From UBA2030 sp049969475 (GTDB lineage Bacteria > Bacteroidota > Bacteroidia > Bacteroidales > TTA-H9): 64,000 nt of DNA. The position numbers and the translations under genes are program-made. Each line of letters begins with the position of its first letter. The stretch's first letter is position 1. The notes beneath the pieces were generated by a model. The model saw nothing but the letters and a program-made list of their open reading frames with translations. It was not told the DNA's origin and made no database searches. The DNA lies in contig JBMFOU010000012.1 in assembly GCA_049969475.1 (NCBI GenBank), positions 16,652 through 80,651 on the forward strand. Reading direction: 5' to 3'. Shown piece by piece: positions 35,520 through 44,525 of the stretch.

Positions 35520-36584
35520 TTAAAAGATTGTACTCAGGTTGGTAACTAAACTGATATAGTTGGGTGCGCCGGCCAGGTGGTCGTTGGAACGAGCGTAATT
35601 AAACTGGAACTTTTTAATCTGCAGGCCTATGCCCCACGAAAAACCAACTGTGCTCATTTTCGATTCCACCTTCAGCTGCTGGCGGCGTTGGTAGTTGTAT
35701 CCCAGGCGAAAGCTGAGAGCACGCACGGGCTGAAATTCGGCCCCCAGCACTACATGACGCATCACTTTGTCGGGTATGCCTTTCAATCCACTCACTTTTT
35801 TCTGTTGCCCCGTGAGTGGGTCGGTTTTCACAAGCAGAGGGTCCTCATAGGTAAGGTCCCATTTTTGCAGGTTTGTTAAAAGAACTGAGAAACGCAGGGG
35901 TACATGTTCGAGTCGTTTGCTGAAGGCCAGTGTCAGGTCGAAGGGTAGGGGTTCACGGTCACCGGGTCGGTAGGTACTCAGTTGTAGCCCTATGTTGCGT
36001 GCGATGAGGGACAGGCTGATGCGTTCTTCGGGGAGAATCCACGAACCGGCCACATCCACGGCGAGGCCCGATGCATTATAGGTTTCGAATGAACTGTATA
36101 TCCCTTTGATATTGGCGCCTATGGAGAAATTGGTGTCAAGCTGCCTGCCCCAGCCCAGATTGAGGGCTACCTCACTGGCTGTAAAAGTGCCTTGTTGTTG
36201 CCCGGTTGGGTCGGCCTGGGTAAACGTTCCATAATTGATATATTGAACCGTACCAGCAAAAGTGCCTGTTTTACTGAAAGAACGGGCATAGGTAGCATAT
36301 CCGTAGCTGATATCGGAATAAAAATCAACGAAACTGAGTGAAAGGTTATTATGGAGTTCCGGGTTGATGAGGGAGGGGTTGGTATAAACCAAAGAGATAT
36401 CGTTGTCACTGATGCTCAGTAAATTGCTTCCTAAAGCTGAAGCTCTTGCAGAAGCAGGTAGGTTAAGAAATTCAAACGTACTGCGACCACCGGTCTGTGC
36501 AAAGGCATGAATTCCTGAAGTGATGAAAATCAGCAAGATGACAAAAAAGGGGTTAAATATCCGCACGTTGGTAGTAGTTTTCAA
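35520..36584 (-). CDS. porQ: PorQ, type IX secretion system protein
   Basis: A 354-residue outer-membrane beta-barrel of the PorV/PorQ (FadL-like) group. Residues 1-30 are a signal peptide ending AFAQ. GRSTFEFLNLPASARASALGSNLLSISDNDISLVYTNPSL carries the family's start, and the end IQIKKFQFNYARSNDHLAGAPNYIS is also typical. PorQ works with PorV, PorU and PorZ in processing and anchoring T9SS cargo. No ATG is available at the N-terminus; the frame begins at TTG 36584, with GTG at 36566 as alternative but shorter signal peptide. Several T9SS cargo proteins are encoded in this window. Confidence 0.9.
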   Translation of the reverse strand: MKTTTNVRIFNPFFVILLIFITSGIHAFAQTGGRSTFEFLNLPASARASALGSNLLSISDNDISLVYTNPSLINPELHNNLSLSFVDFYSDISYGYATYARSFSKTGTFAGTVQYINYGTFTQADPTGQQQGTFTASEVALNLGWGRQLDTNFSIGANIKGIYSSFETYNASGLAVDVAGSWILPEERISLSLIARNIGLQLSTYRPGDREPLPFDLTLAFSKRLEHVPLRFSVLLTNLQKWDLTYEDPLLVKTDPLTGQQKKVSGLKGIPDKVMRHVVLGAEFQPVRALSFRLGYNYQRRQQLKVESKMSTVGFSWGIGLQIKKFQFNYARSNDHLAGAPNYISLVTNLSTIF

Positions 36585-36692
36585 TTGAGGGCATAAAGTT
36601 ACAAAAGCAACCCTTAGCAGATGGAATTGCTGATTGAGTAAACGCAGGAAGGGTAGTATTATTTTATAATGTAGGGTTAAAGAAAGCTGCTG

Positions 36693-36700
36693 TAATTTTG
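36693..36700 (+). promoter_or_regulatory. -7 promoter element of rlmD
   Basis: TAATTTTG, 18 bp before the ATG at 36719. Confidence 0.6.
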
Positions 36701-36718
36701 CAGGCTTAAAAGTTTTTC

Positions 36719-38128
36719 ATGCGTAAAAAGGACTTACCCATTATAGAGGCGCTTCCTATTGTGGATGCGGGTGCTGAAGGTATGGCTGTCGGACGGCACA
36801 ACGACATGGTGGTTTTTGTTCCATGGGCGGCCCCGGGCGACGTGGTCAAAGTGCAGGTTACCCGTAAGCGAAAGAAATACATGGAAGCCAGGCTGCTAGA
36901 AATTGTAAAACCTTCCGAACAGCGAACCCAACCCTGGTGTCAGCACTTTGGAGTCTGCGGCGGGTGTAGGTGGCAGCATCTCGATTATTCTTGGCAGTTG
37001 CACTACAAGGCCAAATGGATTAAAGATGCCCTGCAGCGTTTGGGTAAATTTGAGATGCCTGAGCCGGAGCCTATACTTCCCTCTCCAGATACCCGCTTTT
37101 ACCGCAACAAACTTGAGTTTACTTTCAGTGACCGGCGTTATTTTCATGAAGGAGAGCGTGCCGATGACCCGACCATCAGGCCTGAAGGACTGGGTTTTCA
37201 TTTGCCAGGCCGCTTCGACCGTATTCTCGATATCGATTATTGTTTTCATCAACCTGAGCCTTCCAACGCTATTCGCAGGGCGATTAAACAGTTTGCCTTC
37301 GAACGAAATATCCCTTTTCAGAATCTACGGAACCATGGTGGAGGGTTACGCAATTTGATTATTCGCAACAACCTGGCGGGAGAGTTCATGGTCATTGTGG
37401 TTTTTGCAGAGTTGCTGCAAGATGCTGATATAGAACTTCTTACATTTCTTGGAGAAAATTTTCCTCCGATAAAAGCCCTTTATTATGTTGTAAATCAGAA
37501 GGTGAACGATAGCATTCACGATCTGGAGCCGGTGTTGTTTGCCGGTCAGCCCTTTATTTACGAACAGATGGAAGACCTGCGTTTTCGAATTGGTCCTCTG
37601 TCGTTTTTCCAAACCAATACCCGTCAGGCCCTTCGGCTCTATCAGGTAGTGAGGGACTATGCCCAACTTTCAGGCAATGAAGTGGTTTATGATCTTTATA
37701 CCGGCACCGGAACCATTGCCTGCTTTGTAGCGCCCTGGGCTTCCAGGGTAATAGGAATCGAATATGTGGAGGCTGCCGTAAAAGATGCTCAAGTGAATGC
37801 CCAGGAGAATGGATTGGAAAACCTTTCGTTTTTTAGTGGTGATATGGCTAAGGTATTAAATGAAGAATTCATGGGAGCGTATGGACGACCGGATGTGGTA
37901 ATTACCGATCCACCCCGGGCTGGTATGCATCGCGATGTGGTAGAACAATTATTAAAAGCCTTGCCTCAGCGCATCGTGTATGTGAGCTGTAACCCTGCTA
38001 CGCAGGCGCGCGATGTTACCTTACTGAGTGAAACGTATAAAGTTGTTAAAATTCAACCCGTTGATATGTTCCCTCACACCTCCCACGCTGAAAATGTGAT
38101 GTTGTTGGAGCGCAAGCAAACTAGTTGA
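36719..38128 (+). CDS. rlmD: 23S rRNA (uracil-5-)-methyltransferase, RlmD/RumA type
   Basis: A 469-residue methyltransferase. The N-terminal TRAM domain (residues 12-65, EGMAVGRHNDMVVFVPWAAPGD) is followed by an Fe-S cysteine group (CQHFGVCGGCRWQHL). The SAM motif is VYDLYTGTGTIACFVA, ITDPPRAGMHRDV gives the catalytic site, and YVSCNPATQARD the nucleophilic Cys. It methylates U to m5U in 23S rRNA (or in tRNA for close relatives); which position cannot be told. Its end overlaps the convergent shikimate kinase gene by 8 bp. Confidence 0.92.
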   Translation: MRKKDLPIIEALPIVDAGAEGMAVGRHNDMVVFVPWAAPGDVVKVQVTRKRKKYMEARLLEIVKPSEQRTQPWCQHFGVCGGCRWQHLDYSWQLHYKAKWIKDALQRLGKFEMPEPEPILPSPDTRFYRNKLEFTFSDRRYFHEGERADDPTIRPEGLGFHLPGRFDRILDIDYCFHQPEPSNAIRRAIKQFAFERNIPFQNLRNHGGGLRNLIIRNNLAGEFMVIVVFAELLQDADIELLTFLGENFPPIKALYYVVNQKVNDSIHDLEPVLFAGQPFIYEQMEDLRFRIGPLSFFQTNTRQALRLYQVVRDYAQLSGNEVVYDLYTGTGTIACFVAPWASRVIGIEYVEAAVKDAQVNAQENGLENLSFFSGDMAKVLNEEFMGAYGRPDVVITDPPRAGMHRDVVEQLLKALPQRIVYVSCNPATQARDVTLLSETYKVVKIQPVDMFPHTSHAENVMLLERKQTS

Positions 38129-38633
38129 AGCCAGGATACATACGAATAATATCGGTGAGCTTCGAAATTTCGATGGCTGCATCAACTATAATACGTGCCT
38201 TTTCGTAATAAGGAATTCGCTCATTTAAATGATTTTCAATTTGTTTTCTAAGTTCTTCATCGCCGGCATCTTTGATGAGCGGGCGAGGCTTGCGGGAGAG
38301 TCTCAGTCGCTGAAAAAGGGCCTCAGCACTTTGCTTCAGGTAAACCGTTAACCCTTGTTGGTTCATCAGTTCCATGTTATCGAAAAAGCAAGCCGTTCCA
38401 CCTCCGGTTGAGATTACATGGTTGCTGAGTTGAAAAGTGGAGTGAAGTAATTTGCTTTCCAGAGGCCTGAATGCGTCTTCCCCGTATTTTTGAAAGAATT
38501 TCTGAATACTTATGCGGTATTGAGCCTCAAACATTTCGTCGAGGTCAACGAAGCCATAGCCCAGGGCCTCAGCGAGCTTTGGCCCTGTATAGGTTTTTCC
38601 GCTTGCCATGTATCCTACCAGGTAGATCCGCAT
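38121..38633 (-). CDS. aroK: Shikimate kinase
   Basis: A 170-residue kinase from ATG 38633. The promoter at 38648-38655 is downstream of the longer frame's start at 38786, so the extension was rejected. Walker A is GYMASGKT (residues 7-14). Shikimate contacts follow: DLDEMFEAQYRISIQKFF, FRPLESKLL, and VISTGGGTACF with the GGG motif. The lid RLSRKPRPLI and the NLNERIPYYEKA-like end are typical. It phosphorylates shikimate at the 3-hydroxyl for aromatic amino acid synthesis. It overlaps the end of rlmD by 8 bp on the opposite strand. Confidence 0.93.
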   Translation of the reverse strand: MRIYLVGYMASGKTYTGPKLAEALGYGFVDLDEMFEAQYRISIQKFFQKYGEDAFRPLESKLLHSTFQLSNHVISTGGGTACFFDNMELMNQQGLTVYLKQSAEALFQRLRLSRKPRPLIKDAGDEELRKQIENHLNERIPYYEKARIIVDAAIEISKLTDIIRMYPGFN

Positions 38634-38647
38634 GCCTTGTTTTAAGG

Positions 38648-38655
38648 CAAAATTA
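38648..38655 (-). promoter_or_regulatory. -7 promoter element of aroK
   Basis: TAATTTTG on the minus strand, 14 bp before the aroK ATG, fixing its start. Confidence 0.6.
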
Positions 38656-38695
38656 ATTAATCTGGCACTCTCTGCCTGCTTATTACTCAAAATCG

Positions 38696-38703
38696 TAACT
38701 TTG
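38696..38703 (+). promoter_or_regulatory. -7 promoter element of the DUF1573-yajC operon
   Basis: TAACTTTG, 21 bp before the ATG at 38725. It supports that start over the longer frame beginning at 38632. Confidence 0.6.
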
Positions 38704-38724
38704 CACTCTTTAAAATACTTCGGT

Positions 38725-39183
38725 ATGAGAAATTGGATAGGTTTTTTTGTGGTTTTAGGGTCGCTATTGCTTGTCTCGTGTGGCAATCAGGGCAATAATC
38801 CCACGGCCGGTGAACTGGTTAAAAATCCGGTCAGTTTGTCGGGTAACGCTGATACCGACAAGATGCCAGTGATTCAATTTGATCAGACCATTCATGATTT
38901 TGGGCGGGTGCTGGCCGGCGAAAAAATTAGTTACAGTTTTAAATTTCGCAACACTGGCAAAAGCGATTTGCTGATAGCTAAGGTAAGTGCCAGCTGTGGA
39001 TGCACTGTGCCCGAATGGCCCAAAACACCTATTGCGCCAGGGCAAGAAGGATACATTACTGTTACCTTCAACACAGCCGGACGTAAAGGCTTACAACACA
39101 AAACAGTTACTGTGCTTGCCAATACTAATCCCAATACCACCATCCTTAATATTCAAGCCGAAGTTTATCAACCTGAAAATTAA
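38725..39183 (+). CDS. DUF1573 lipoprotein
   Basis: A 152-residue lipoprotein (signal ending LLLVSC, Cys20) with one DUF1573 domain: VIQFDQTIHDFGRVLAGEKISYSFKFRN, TGKSDLLIAKVSASCGCTVPEWPK and PIAPGQEGYITVTFNTAGRKG. The SCGCT motif with a Cys pair is characteristic. This is an ASH-like beta sandwich of unknown biochemical role, very common in Bacteroidetes. It is the first of four genes (DUF1573, yajC, YbbR-like, coaE), a conserved order in the phylum. Confidence 0.9.
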   Translation: MRNWIGFFVVLGSLLLVSCGNQGNNPTAGELVKNPVSLSGNADTDKMPVIQFDQTIHDFGRVLAGEKISYSFKFRNTGKSDLLIAKVSASCGCTVPEWPKTPIAPGQEGYITVTFNTAGRKGLQHKTVTVLANTNPNTTILNIQAEVYQPEN

Positions 39184-39204
39184 TAACCCATAAACCTTAA
39201 GATT

Positions 39205-39540
39205 ATGATTCTATCGCTTTTTTATGTTTTTCTTTTTGGCCCTCAGCCTGGACAACAGGGCAGTCCCCTGGCCTCCTTACTTCCCCTTTTACTTATCATT
39301 TTAGTATTTTATTTCTTTTTCATCCGTCCACAGATGAAAAAGGCTAAAGAAGAACGCAAGTATCGTGAAAGCCTCAAAAAAGGTGACAAAATTGTCACAA
39401 TTGGTGGTATTCATGGAAAAATTCTGGAGGTAGGTGAAACTACTTTTGTCATCGAAGTGGAAGATGGCGGCAAACTGAAGATTGAAAAGAGCGCTGTTGC
39501 CCTCGGTGGCACTCAACAGAATCTGGGCGGAAATAAATAA
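39205..39540 (+). CDS. yajC: YajC, preprotein translocase subunit
   Basis: A 111-residue protein with one membrane helix (ASLLPLLLIILVFYFFFI) followed by the signature RPQMKKAKEERKYRESLKKGDKIVTIGGIHGKI. YajC associates with SecDF at the Sec translocon. It starts 21 bp after the DUF1573 gene. The C-terminus (SAVALGGTQQNLGGNK) is short, as usual. Confidence 0.93.
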   Translation: MILSLFYVFLFGPQPGQQGSPLASLLPLLLIILVFYFFFIRPQMKKAKEERKYRESLKKGDKIVTIGGIHGKILEVGETTFVIEVEDGGKLKIEKSAVALGGTQQNLGGNK

Positions 39541-39664
39541 TCTCCTGCCTGTAATCTGTACCGGTTTGCACTCAGCCAGCGTCCCTTTTCTTTCTTGCAG
39601 GACTTTCAACATAGGTGGGATGATATGAGAGTGTTCTCCGGTACAGTTGTTTTTTAGGAAGTTT

Positions 39665-40660
39665 ATGAGAAAGCTGGGATGGAAAAAGATATTCCTCGTA
39701 ACTGTAAATCCCGGGAAATTGTTCCTGAGGCGCGATTTTCCAGTGTTTTTAATCTGTTTATTGATATCGGCTACCTTGTGGTTAATTATCCGGTTTTCTC
39801 AGCCTTACGATCAGGTTATTGAAATTCCCCTGAGATTTACAGGTATGGGGAAGAATCTCGCTCTGGTATCTTACAGTGATTCGGTAATCCGTTTAAAGGC
39901 ATCCCTCCGAGGTTTACAGATGGTCAGTTATAAATATATTCATCGAGAAACTTTTGATTTAGATATTTCTACCCTGAAAACCCGCCCTCTGGATGCTATA
40001 CACTATCGCAGTGACCTGCCTGTGAAGCTGTTACTTTCTGATTTAACATCACAATTGGGCACTCAGGTAAGCCTCATCAGTCCCGATACCCTTCATTTGG
40101 TTCTTGAAAAGCGCTTGACAAGGCGCCTGCCGGTGAAACCCCAGGTTGAGGTAGAACTGCCCCAGGGAATGATGCTAGCCGATTCAATCAGGGTCAGCCC
40201 TTCTTCGGTAGAGATTACTGGTCCGGTTTCCATTGTAGAGAGTTTGTCATTCGTATCTACTGCCCGAGCCAGGTTGGGTTTGCTCTCAAACGATGCGAAT
40301 TTAACTCTTCCGCTTCAGAAGCCCGTTGCGGGTCTCCCTTTCCTGATGGAACCTGCTGAGGTGGAGGTTACTGTCACGGTGGATAAATTTACCGAAGGGG
40401 TGGCTGAAGTGCCTGTTTCATTAGCCGACTCTGCAACGTGCAAATTGCGTTTGATTCCTGACAAGGTTAAACTTCACCTGGTGATGCCCATGCGTCGGTA
40501 CAAAGATTTTGACCCCACTTCATGCCTCGCGCAGGTATCTTGTCCTTCCAGTGAGGTAACTAATATTAAAACCCTTCCTGTGAAGCTGGTTAAATTACCC
40601 TCTTTTGTCAAATGCATTGAGATTGAACCTCCTGTGGTAGAGTTCTTAATCCTTGAATGA
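39665..40660 (+). CDS. YbbR/CdaR-like membrane protein
   Basis: A 331-residue protein from ATG 39665, preceded by AGGA; the TTG at 39647 was rejected. One helix near the start (DFPVFLICLLISATLWLII) anchors a periplasmic chain of YbbR-type beta domains: RFSQPYDQVIEIPLRFTG, RLPVKPQVEVELPQG, VSPSSVEITGPVSIVESL. In Firmicutes YbbR (CdaR) regulates the c-di-AMP cyclase CdaA; here the cyclase is not adjacent, so the role is open. It overlaps coaE by four bases (ATGA). Confidence 0.83.
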   Translation: MRKLGWKKIFLVTVNPGKLFLRRDFPVFLICLLISATLWLIIRFSQPYDQVIEIPLRFTGMGKNLALVSYSDSVIRLKASLRGLQMVSYKYIHRETFDLDISTLKTRPLDAIHYRSDLPVKLLLSDLTSQLGTQVSLISPDTLHLVLEKRLTRRLPVKPQVEVELPQGMMLADSIRVSPSSVEITGPVSIVESLSFVSTARARLGLLSNDANLTLPLQKPVAGLPFLMEPAEVEVTVTVDKFTEGVAEVPVSLADSATCKLRLIPDKVKLHLVMPMRRYKDFDPTSCLAQVSCPSSEVTNIKTLPVKLVKLPSFVKCIEIEPPVVEFLILE

Positions 40661-41259
40661 GTATGCTAAAAATTGGCTTAACGGGTAATATTGGAAGCGG
40701 TAAATCGCTGGTTTGTAATATTTTTGAATCGACTGGAGTGCCCGTTTTTCACGCAGATGAGATAGGACATGCCGCTTTGCAGGACTCTGAGATTCATCAA
40801 GAGTTAACACATAGGTATGGCCCGTCCATTCTTAGGCCTGATGGATCACTGAATCGGAGAGCCCTTGCTGAAATTGTTTTCAATGATTCCAGTGCCTTGG
40901 AACATTTGAATTCTTTGGTACATCCCTTTGTGAAAAGACGATTTGACGAATGGTGCAGTCAGCATACATCCGCCCCTTTTATTATTCATGAAGCGGCTAT
41001 CTTGTTTGAAAGTGGATTCAACCGATATTTCGATAGTCTTATTCTGGTAACAGCTCCAGAAGTAGTTCGTTTACAGCGTGTTATGACCCGCGATGGGCTT
41101 AACGAAGCAGAAGTTAAAGCCCGTATGGCCAGACAATGGCCTGAGAAAAACAAACTTCCTTTGGTAGATTATGTAATTGTAAATGATGGATATACACCCC
41201 TTGTGCCTCAAGTGGATAATGTTCTGAGAAACCTGGCACAAAAAGTTAAGTCCTGGTGA
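40657..41259 (+). CDS. coaE: Dephospho-CoA kinase
   Basis: A 200-residue P-loop kinase for the last step of coenzyme A synthesis. Walker A is GLTGNIGSGKS, then VPVFHADEIGH, LVHPFVKRRFDEW, FIIHEAAILFESGFNRYFD and RVMTRDGLNEAEVKARMARQW (lid with Arg residues), all in the usual order. The ATG overlaps the preceding stop codon. It ends the DUF1573-yajC operon. Confidence 0.94.
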   Translation: MSMLKIGLTGNIGSGKSLVCNIFESTGVPVFHADEIGHAALQDSEIHQELTHRYGPSILRPDGSLNRRALAEIVFNDSSALEHLNSLVHPFVKRRFDEWCSQHTSAPFIIHEAAILFESGFNRYFDSLILVTAPEVVRLQRVMTRDGLNEAEVKARMARQWPEKNKLPLVDYVIVNDGYTPLVPQVDNVLRNLAQKVKSW

Positions 41260-41261
41260 GT

Positions 41262-41294
41262 AAAAAAAACCGGCAACGGAAGGAGTTGCCGGTT
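41262..41294 (-). terminator. Terminator of the M14 peptidase operon
   Basis: AACCGGCAAC and GTTGCCGGTT form a perfect 10-bp stem with a 7-nt loop. The minus strand continues into a long T-run, so it serves the minus-strand operon and may also limit coaE read-through. Confidence 0.88.
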
Positions 41295-41314
41295 CAACTA
41301 AGATATAGTAGGTA

Positions 41315-43624
41315 TTAATTTATAACCACTTTAAAGGTTTTGCTGGTGCTTCCCTTCTCCATTTTTAGCAGATAAATGCCTCGGGGCAGATGACTTGCTA
41401 AAATTGCAGTCCGGTTGCCTGTGCTGCGGGCAGAGAGAATTTGGTTACCGCAAAGATTAAACAAGGTGATTTGGGCATCCACCGGAGTGTTTTCGGCTAT
41501 GATGTACTGCTGGCCTTCATAATAAACCCGTGCCGAGGTTAGGGGAGTTTCCCGGAGTCCTACACCCGAATCGCAGCTGATATTGGCTACCCATCCCTGT
41601 CCGGCATTTAATCGGTTCGACACAAACTCAACAGTGAGAGGGCCTCCCGTGGGTCCTGCCACCACACTGCCTGGGTTATCCGGTCCGCACCATTTACCGA
41701 TAAGCGGAGAATTGGTGGAGGGTCCATCGTAAATTTTAAGGTAATCTTTCTCGCACCCGGTAGAAGATTCGAGATCGAACAGTTCGAAATCGAGCCGAAT
41801 GCGGTGTCCGGGAATGGCTGGTAAAAAGGTAGTAACAAGGTTCAGGTCGGGACTGTAATTATAGGCAGGACCTCCGTCGTCGTAAAATTTTCCTTCACAA
41901 ACCGAGAGGGTTTGGTTGGCCATCAGGTAATGATCACCTACGATGATGTAATTAAGCTTGGTCTTTGTATTTGTGTATGAACTGTTGGAAGCTGTAAGCG
42001 ATACATCATAAACACCCTCATCAGGATAATTGATGCCAGAAGGGTTTTGCACAGTGCTGGAGGAAGGATTGGCCCCTGGAAAACTCCATGTCCAGCTGGT
42101 GGCTCCTCCTACGCTAAGGTCGGTAAAGTTGACAGATTCGCCTGGTTGTATGCGGGTGCGATCGGCCTGGAAATTGCTCCAAACCCCAACTGGCCGTAGT
42201 TGTACATTCACCCAGGTGGTGTTATAGTTGGAAGTCTGCACTCCGCTTACGGTTTTAGTTACATAGCCCGGTGCGGAGAATTCAAGAGTCCAGGTGCCTG
42301 GTGAAATAAACCGGTGATAATTTCCATAAGGCAGGCGGCTGAAAACCATGCTCGAGTCTATGACTTTGTCATAATTCTTAATGAAAACCATGGCCCGGAT
42401 GGGCTGCCCGGTGATAGAATCGGTAATGGTGCCGCGGATACCATAAAGCGACTGTTCCATATAATTAAGCATGGAACGGTAATTATATTCCCATAGGTTA
42501 GGAAGCTGTGAGGCCGGGTAGAGCTTGGTATTTGAGATTTCGAGTGTGAATTCGCGCGATTGTTGGAAATAAGTCATGTAATCCTGTCTGCCCCCTGTAA
42601 TTCTATACCATGCATAGCCGTTGGTAATACCAGTTCCGAAATCATCAAAATAGCCCGGCGGGCTGTAAGTCTGCGCTGTATCAGCATATTCGTTAGCAAC
42701 GAACACCCACCAGGTATTGTCGGTGTGCAAGCGGCTCCAGGTGTCCCAGGGATAATTCACTACTTCAGCCCCTCCATGGAAATTGGCCGAAAGGTTGAAG
42801 GAATGGTTTTCTGCCAGATTCATAAAGGCTACGGTTTCGGGCTGCCAGGCGTTTCCATCCGGATGGGGGCCATCGGCTGGATCAGGGAAGTTCCGGTTAA
42901 GGTCCACATAGTTGGCGTTGTAGCGAATAGCACCGTTTACCGTGTTATTACCTCCCTTATAAGTACCATCAGGGTTGGCCAGTGGATTAATGTATATTTC
43001 TATGTTATCCACCAGATTGGTGATGCGTGGATTTGTCCCATAGTTGCTCAGCAGGTAGTCTATCATGCGAAGGCAGAGTACATAGCCTCCGGTTTCATCA
43101 CCATGTATAGTAGAGGTATAAAAGAATCTGGGCTTTTTCTGGTTTACGTTACTGGTTATTTTGGCTACCAGAAGTTTTCGGCCCTGAGTTGTAGTACCAA
43201 ACTGAAATACCTGACAGAGTGAGGGGTAATTGGCAGCAAAATCATTCATCATTTGCACGTAACCATCGTAGGTAGGATAGGTGTTCCAGTTATTGACGGA
43301 TTTAAGGGAGGCATAATCGCTCATGGGTACGGGTTCGGGCGAGTCTCCCGGGTGCGGGAGTACTGTATAATCGATGCCCAATTGCCTGAATTTTTCAAAT
43401 TCACGAGCATTAGCATAGGCTCTCACTTCACCTTCCGGATTTACGGCATCGATAGAAATTATGCGCGTAAGATCGGCCAGGCGGCTGAAATCGTCCACAT
43501 GAAATGCAAAATAAACCTCGCCTTTGCGTTGAAGATATTCTTCTGCAGTTAACGCTTGCCCTTGCACACGATTTAGAAAGGGAATTAGCGTAATAAGAAA
43601 TAAGAGATACCTATATTTCATCAT
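41315..43624 (-). CDS. Secreted zinc carboxypeptidase (M14) with PKD, CUB and T9SS domains
   Basis: A 769-residue secreted metallopeptidase with a signal peptide (residues 1-22). The M14 domain at about 115-395 has zinc ligands in STIHGDETGGY (H and E), the third His in SANFHGGAEVVNYPWD and the catalytic Glu in SREFTLEISNTK. A carboxypeptidase regulatory-like beta domain follows (GIRGTITDSITGQPIRAMVFI), then a PKD domain (GESVNFTDLSVGGATSWTW), a CUB-like domain (CEGKFYDDGGP, LKIYDGPSTNSPLIGKWCG), and a T9SS C-terminal domain (QITLFNLCGNQIL, LPRGIYLLKMEKG). It removes C-terminal residues from extracellular peptides. It follows dapA by 12 bp. Confidence 0.92.
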   Translation of the reverse strand: MMKYRYLLFLITLIPFLNRVQGQALTAEEYLQRKGEVYFAFHVDDFSRLADLTRIISIDAVNPEGEVRAYANAREFEKFRQLGIDYTVLPHPGDSPEPVPMSDYASLKSVNNWNTYPTYDGYVQMMNDFAANYPSLCQVFQFGTTTQGRKLLVAKITSNVNQKKPRFFYTSTIHGDETGGYVLCLRMIDYLLSNYGTNPRITNLVDNIEIYINPLANPDGTYKGGNNTVNGAIRYNANYVDLNRNFPDPADGPHPDGNAWQPETVAFMNLAENHSFNLSANFHGGAEVVNYPWDTWSRLHTDNTWWVFVANEYADTAQTYSPPGYFDDFGTGITNGYAWYRITGGRQDYMTYFQQSREFTLEISNTKLYPASQLPNLWEYNYRSMLNYMEQSLYGIRGTITDSITGQPIRAMVFIKNYDKVIDSSMVFSRLPYGNYHRFISPGTWTLEFSAPGYVTKTVSGVQTSNYNTTWVNVQLRPVGVWSNFQADRTRIQPGESVNFTDLSVGGATSWTWSFPGANPSSSTVQNPSGINYPDEGVYDVSLTASNSSYTNTKTKLNYIIVGDHYLMANQTLSVCEGKFYDDGGPAYNYSPDLNLVTTFLPAIPGHRIRLDFELFDLESSTGCEKDYLKIYDGPSTNSPLIGKWCGPDNPGSVVAGPTGGPLTVEFVSNRLNAGQGWVANISCDSGVGLRETPLTSARVYYEGQQYIIAENTPVDAQITLFNLCGNQILSARSTGNRTAILASHLPRGIYLLKMEKGSTSKTFKVVIN

Positions 43625-43636
43625 AATACTATTGAA

Positions 43637-44521
43637 TTATTTGATTAGCGTTTGGAGAGTTTGTTCAATCTTGTTTCTTAATTCAGCATTCACAGGCACT
43701 AAAGGCAGGCGGAGCACTTCCTGGCACAGCCCCATGGAAGCAAGGGCCGCCTTGGCCCCGGCCGGGCTTCCTCCGACAAAAAGAAGGTTCGTAAATTCAA
43801 ACAGTTGAAGGTGAATGCGGGCAGCATCAGCAAAATTCCCTTGTAGAGCAGCGTTTACCAGCTGGCTGAACATACCAGGCACGACATTGGCTACCACTGA
43901 AATAACTCCAACTCCGCCCATACCGAGGATGTGCAGGGTGAGGTTGTCGTCGCCCGAGATGAGTAAGAAGTCTTTCGGCTTTTCTTTAAGTATTTTTGCC
44001 ATCTGGTCGAGATTGCCCGAAGCTTCTTTTATGGCACAGAACCTGGTAGATGAGTGAGCTAACCGTAGGGTGGTCTCAGCCAGCATATTTACACCGGTAC
44101 GGCCGGGTACGTTGTACAGAATCACAGGAAGGGGACTGGCTTCGGCTATAGCCATAAAGTGTCGATAGAGTCCTTCTTGTTGTGGTTTATTGTAGTAAGG
44201 TGTAACCGATAACACTGCCTGGTAACCCTGCAAATCGAATTCTTTCATTTGACGGCAGACCTCCTGGGTATTGTTACCGCCCAGGCCATATACCAAAGGC
44301 AAGCGATTGCGGTTAATTTCTTTAACAAAACCGGCTAGTTCTTTCTTTTCATTGGATAAGAGGGTAGGAGTTTCCCCGGTGGTTCCCATAACTACAAGGT
44401 AATCAACACCATGATTGCTTACGTGATGAATAATTTTTTCCAGGGAAGCATAATCAATGCTAGAATCTTCCTTAAATGGAGTAACGAGAGCCACGCCCGT
44501 GCCTTTGAGGATATCTTTCAT
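43637..44521 (-). CDS. dapA: 4-hydroxy-tetrahydrodipicolinate synthase
   Basis: A 294-residue class I aldolase condensing pyruvate with aspartate semialdehyde in lysine and diaminopimelate synthesis. Motifs are GTGVALVTPFKEDSSIDY, VVMGTTGETPTLLSNEK, VILYNVPGRTGVNM with the active Tyr and RFCAIKEASGN with the Schiff-base Lys. The length is standard. It lies 4 bp after the DUF6913-like gene and 12 bp before the M14 peptidase gene, a mixed operon. Confidence 0.95.
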   Translation of the reverse strand: MKDILKGTGVALVTPFKEDSSIDYASLEKIIHHVSNHGVDYLVVMGTTGETPTLLSNEKKELAGFVKEINRNRLPLVYGLGGNNTQEVCRQMKEFDLQGYQAVLSVTPYYNKPQQEGLYRHFMAIAEASPLPVILYNVPGRTGVNMLAETTLRLAHSSTRFCAIKEASGNLDQMAKILKEKPKDFLLISGDDNLTLHILGMGGVGVISVVANVVPGMFSQLVNAALQGNFADAARIHLQLFEFTNLLFVGGSPAGAKAALASMGLCQEVLRLPLVPVNAELRNKIEQTLQTLIK

Positions 44522-44525
44522 GGGG

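Noticed and set aside
36553..36594. Thirteen-codon frame before porQ
   Set aside because: Not listed as a gene: no ribosome-binding or conservation evidence, and transcription may start after its ATG.
38634..38786. N-terminal extension of shikimate kinase
   Set aside because: The -7 element at 38648-38655 is downstream of it, and the kinase fold starts at the ATG at 38633.
42560..43222. 220-residue plus-strand frame over the M14 peptidase
   Set aside because: It lies opposite the zinc-binding domain of the peptidase and shows no domain of its own.
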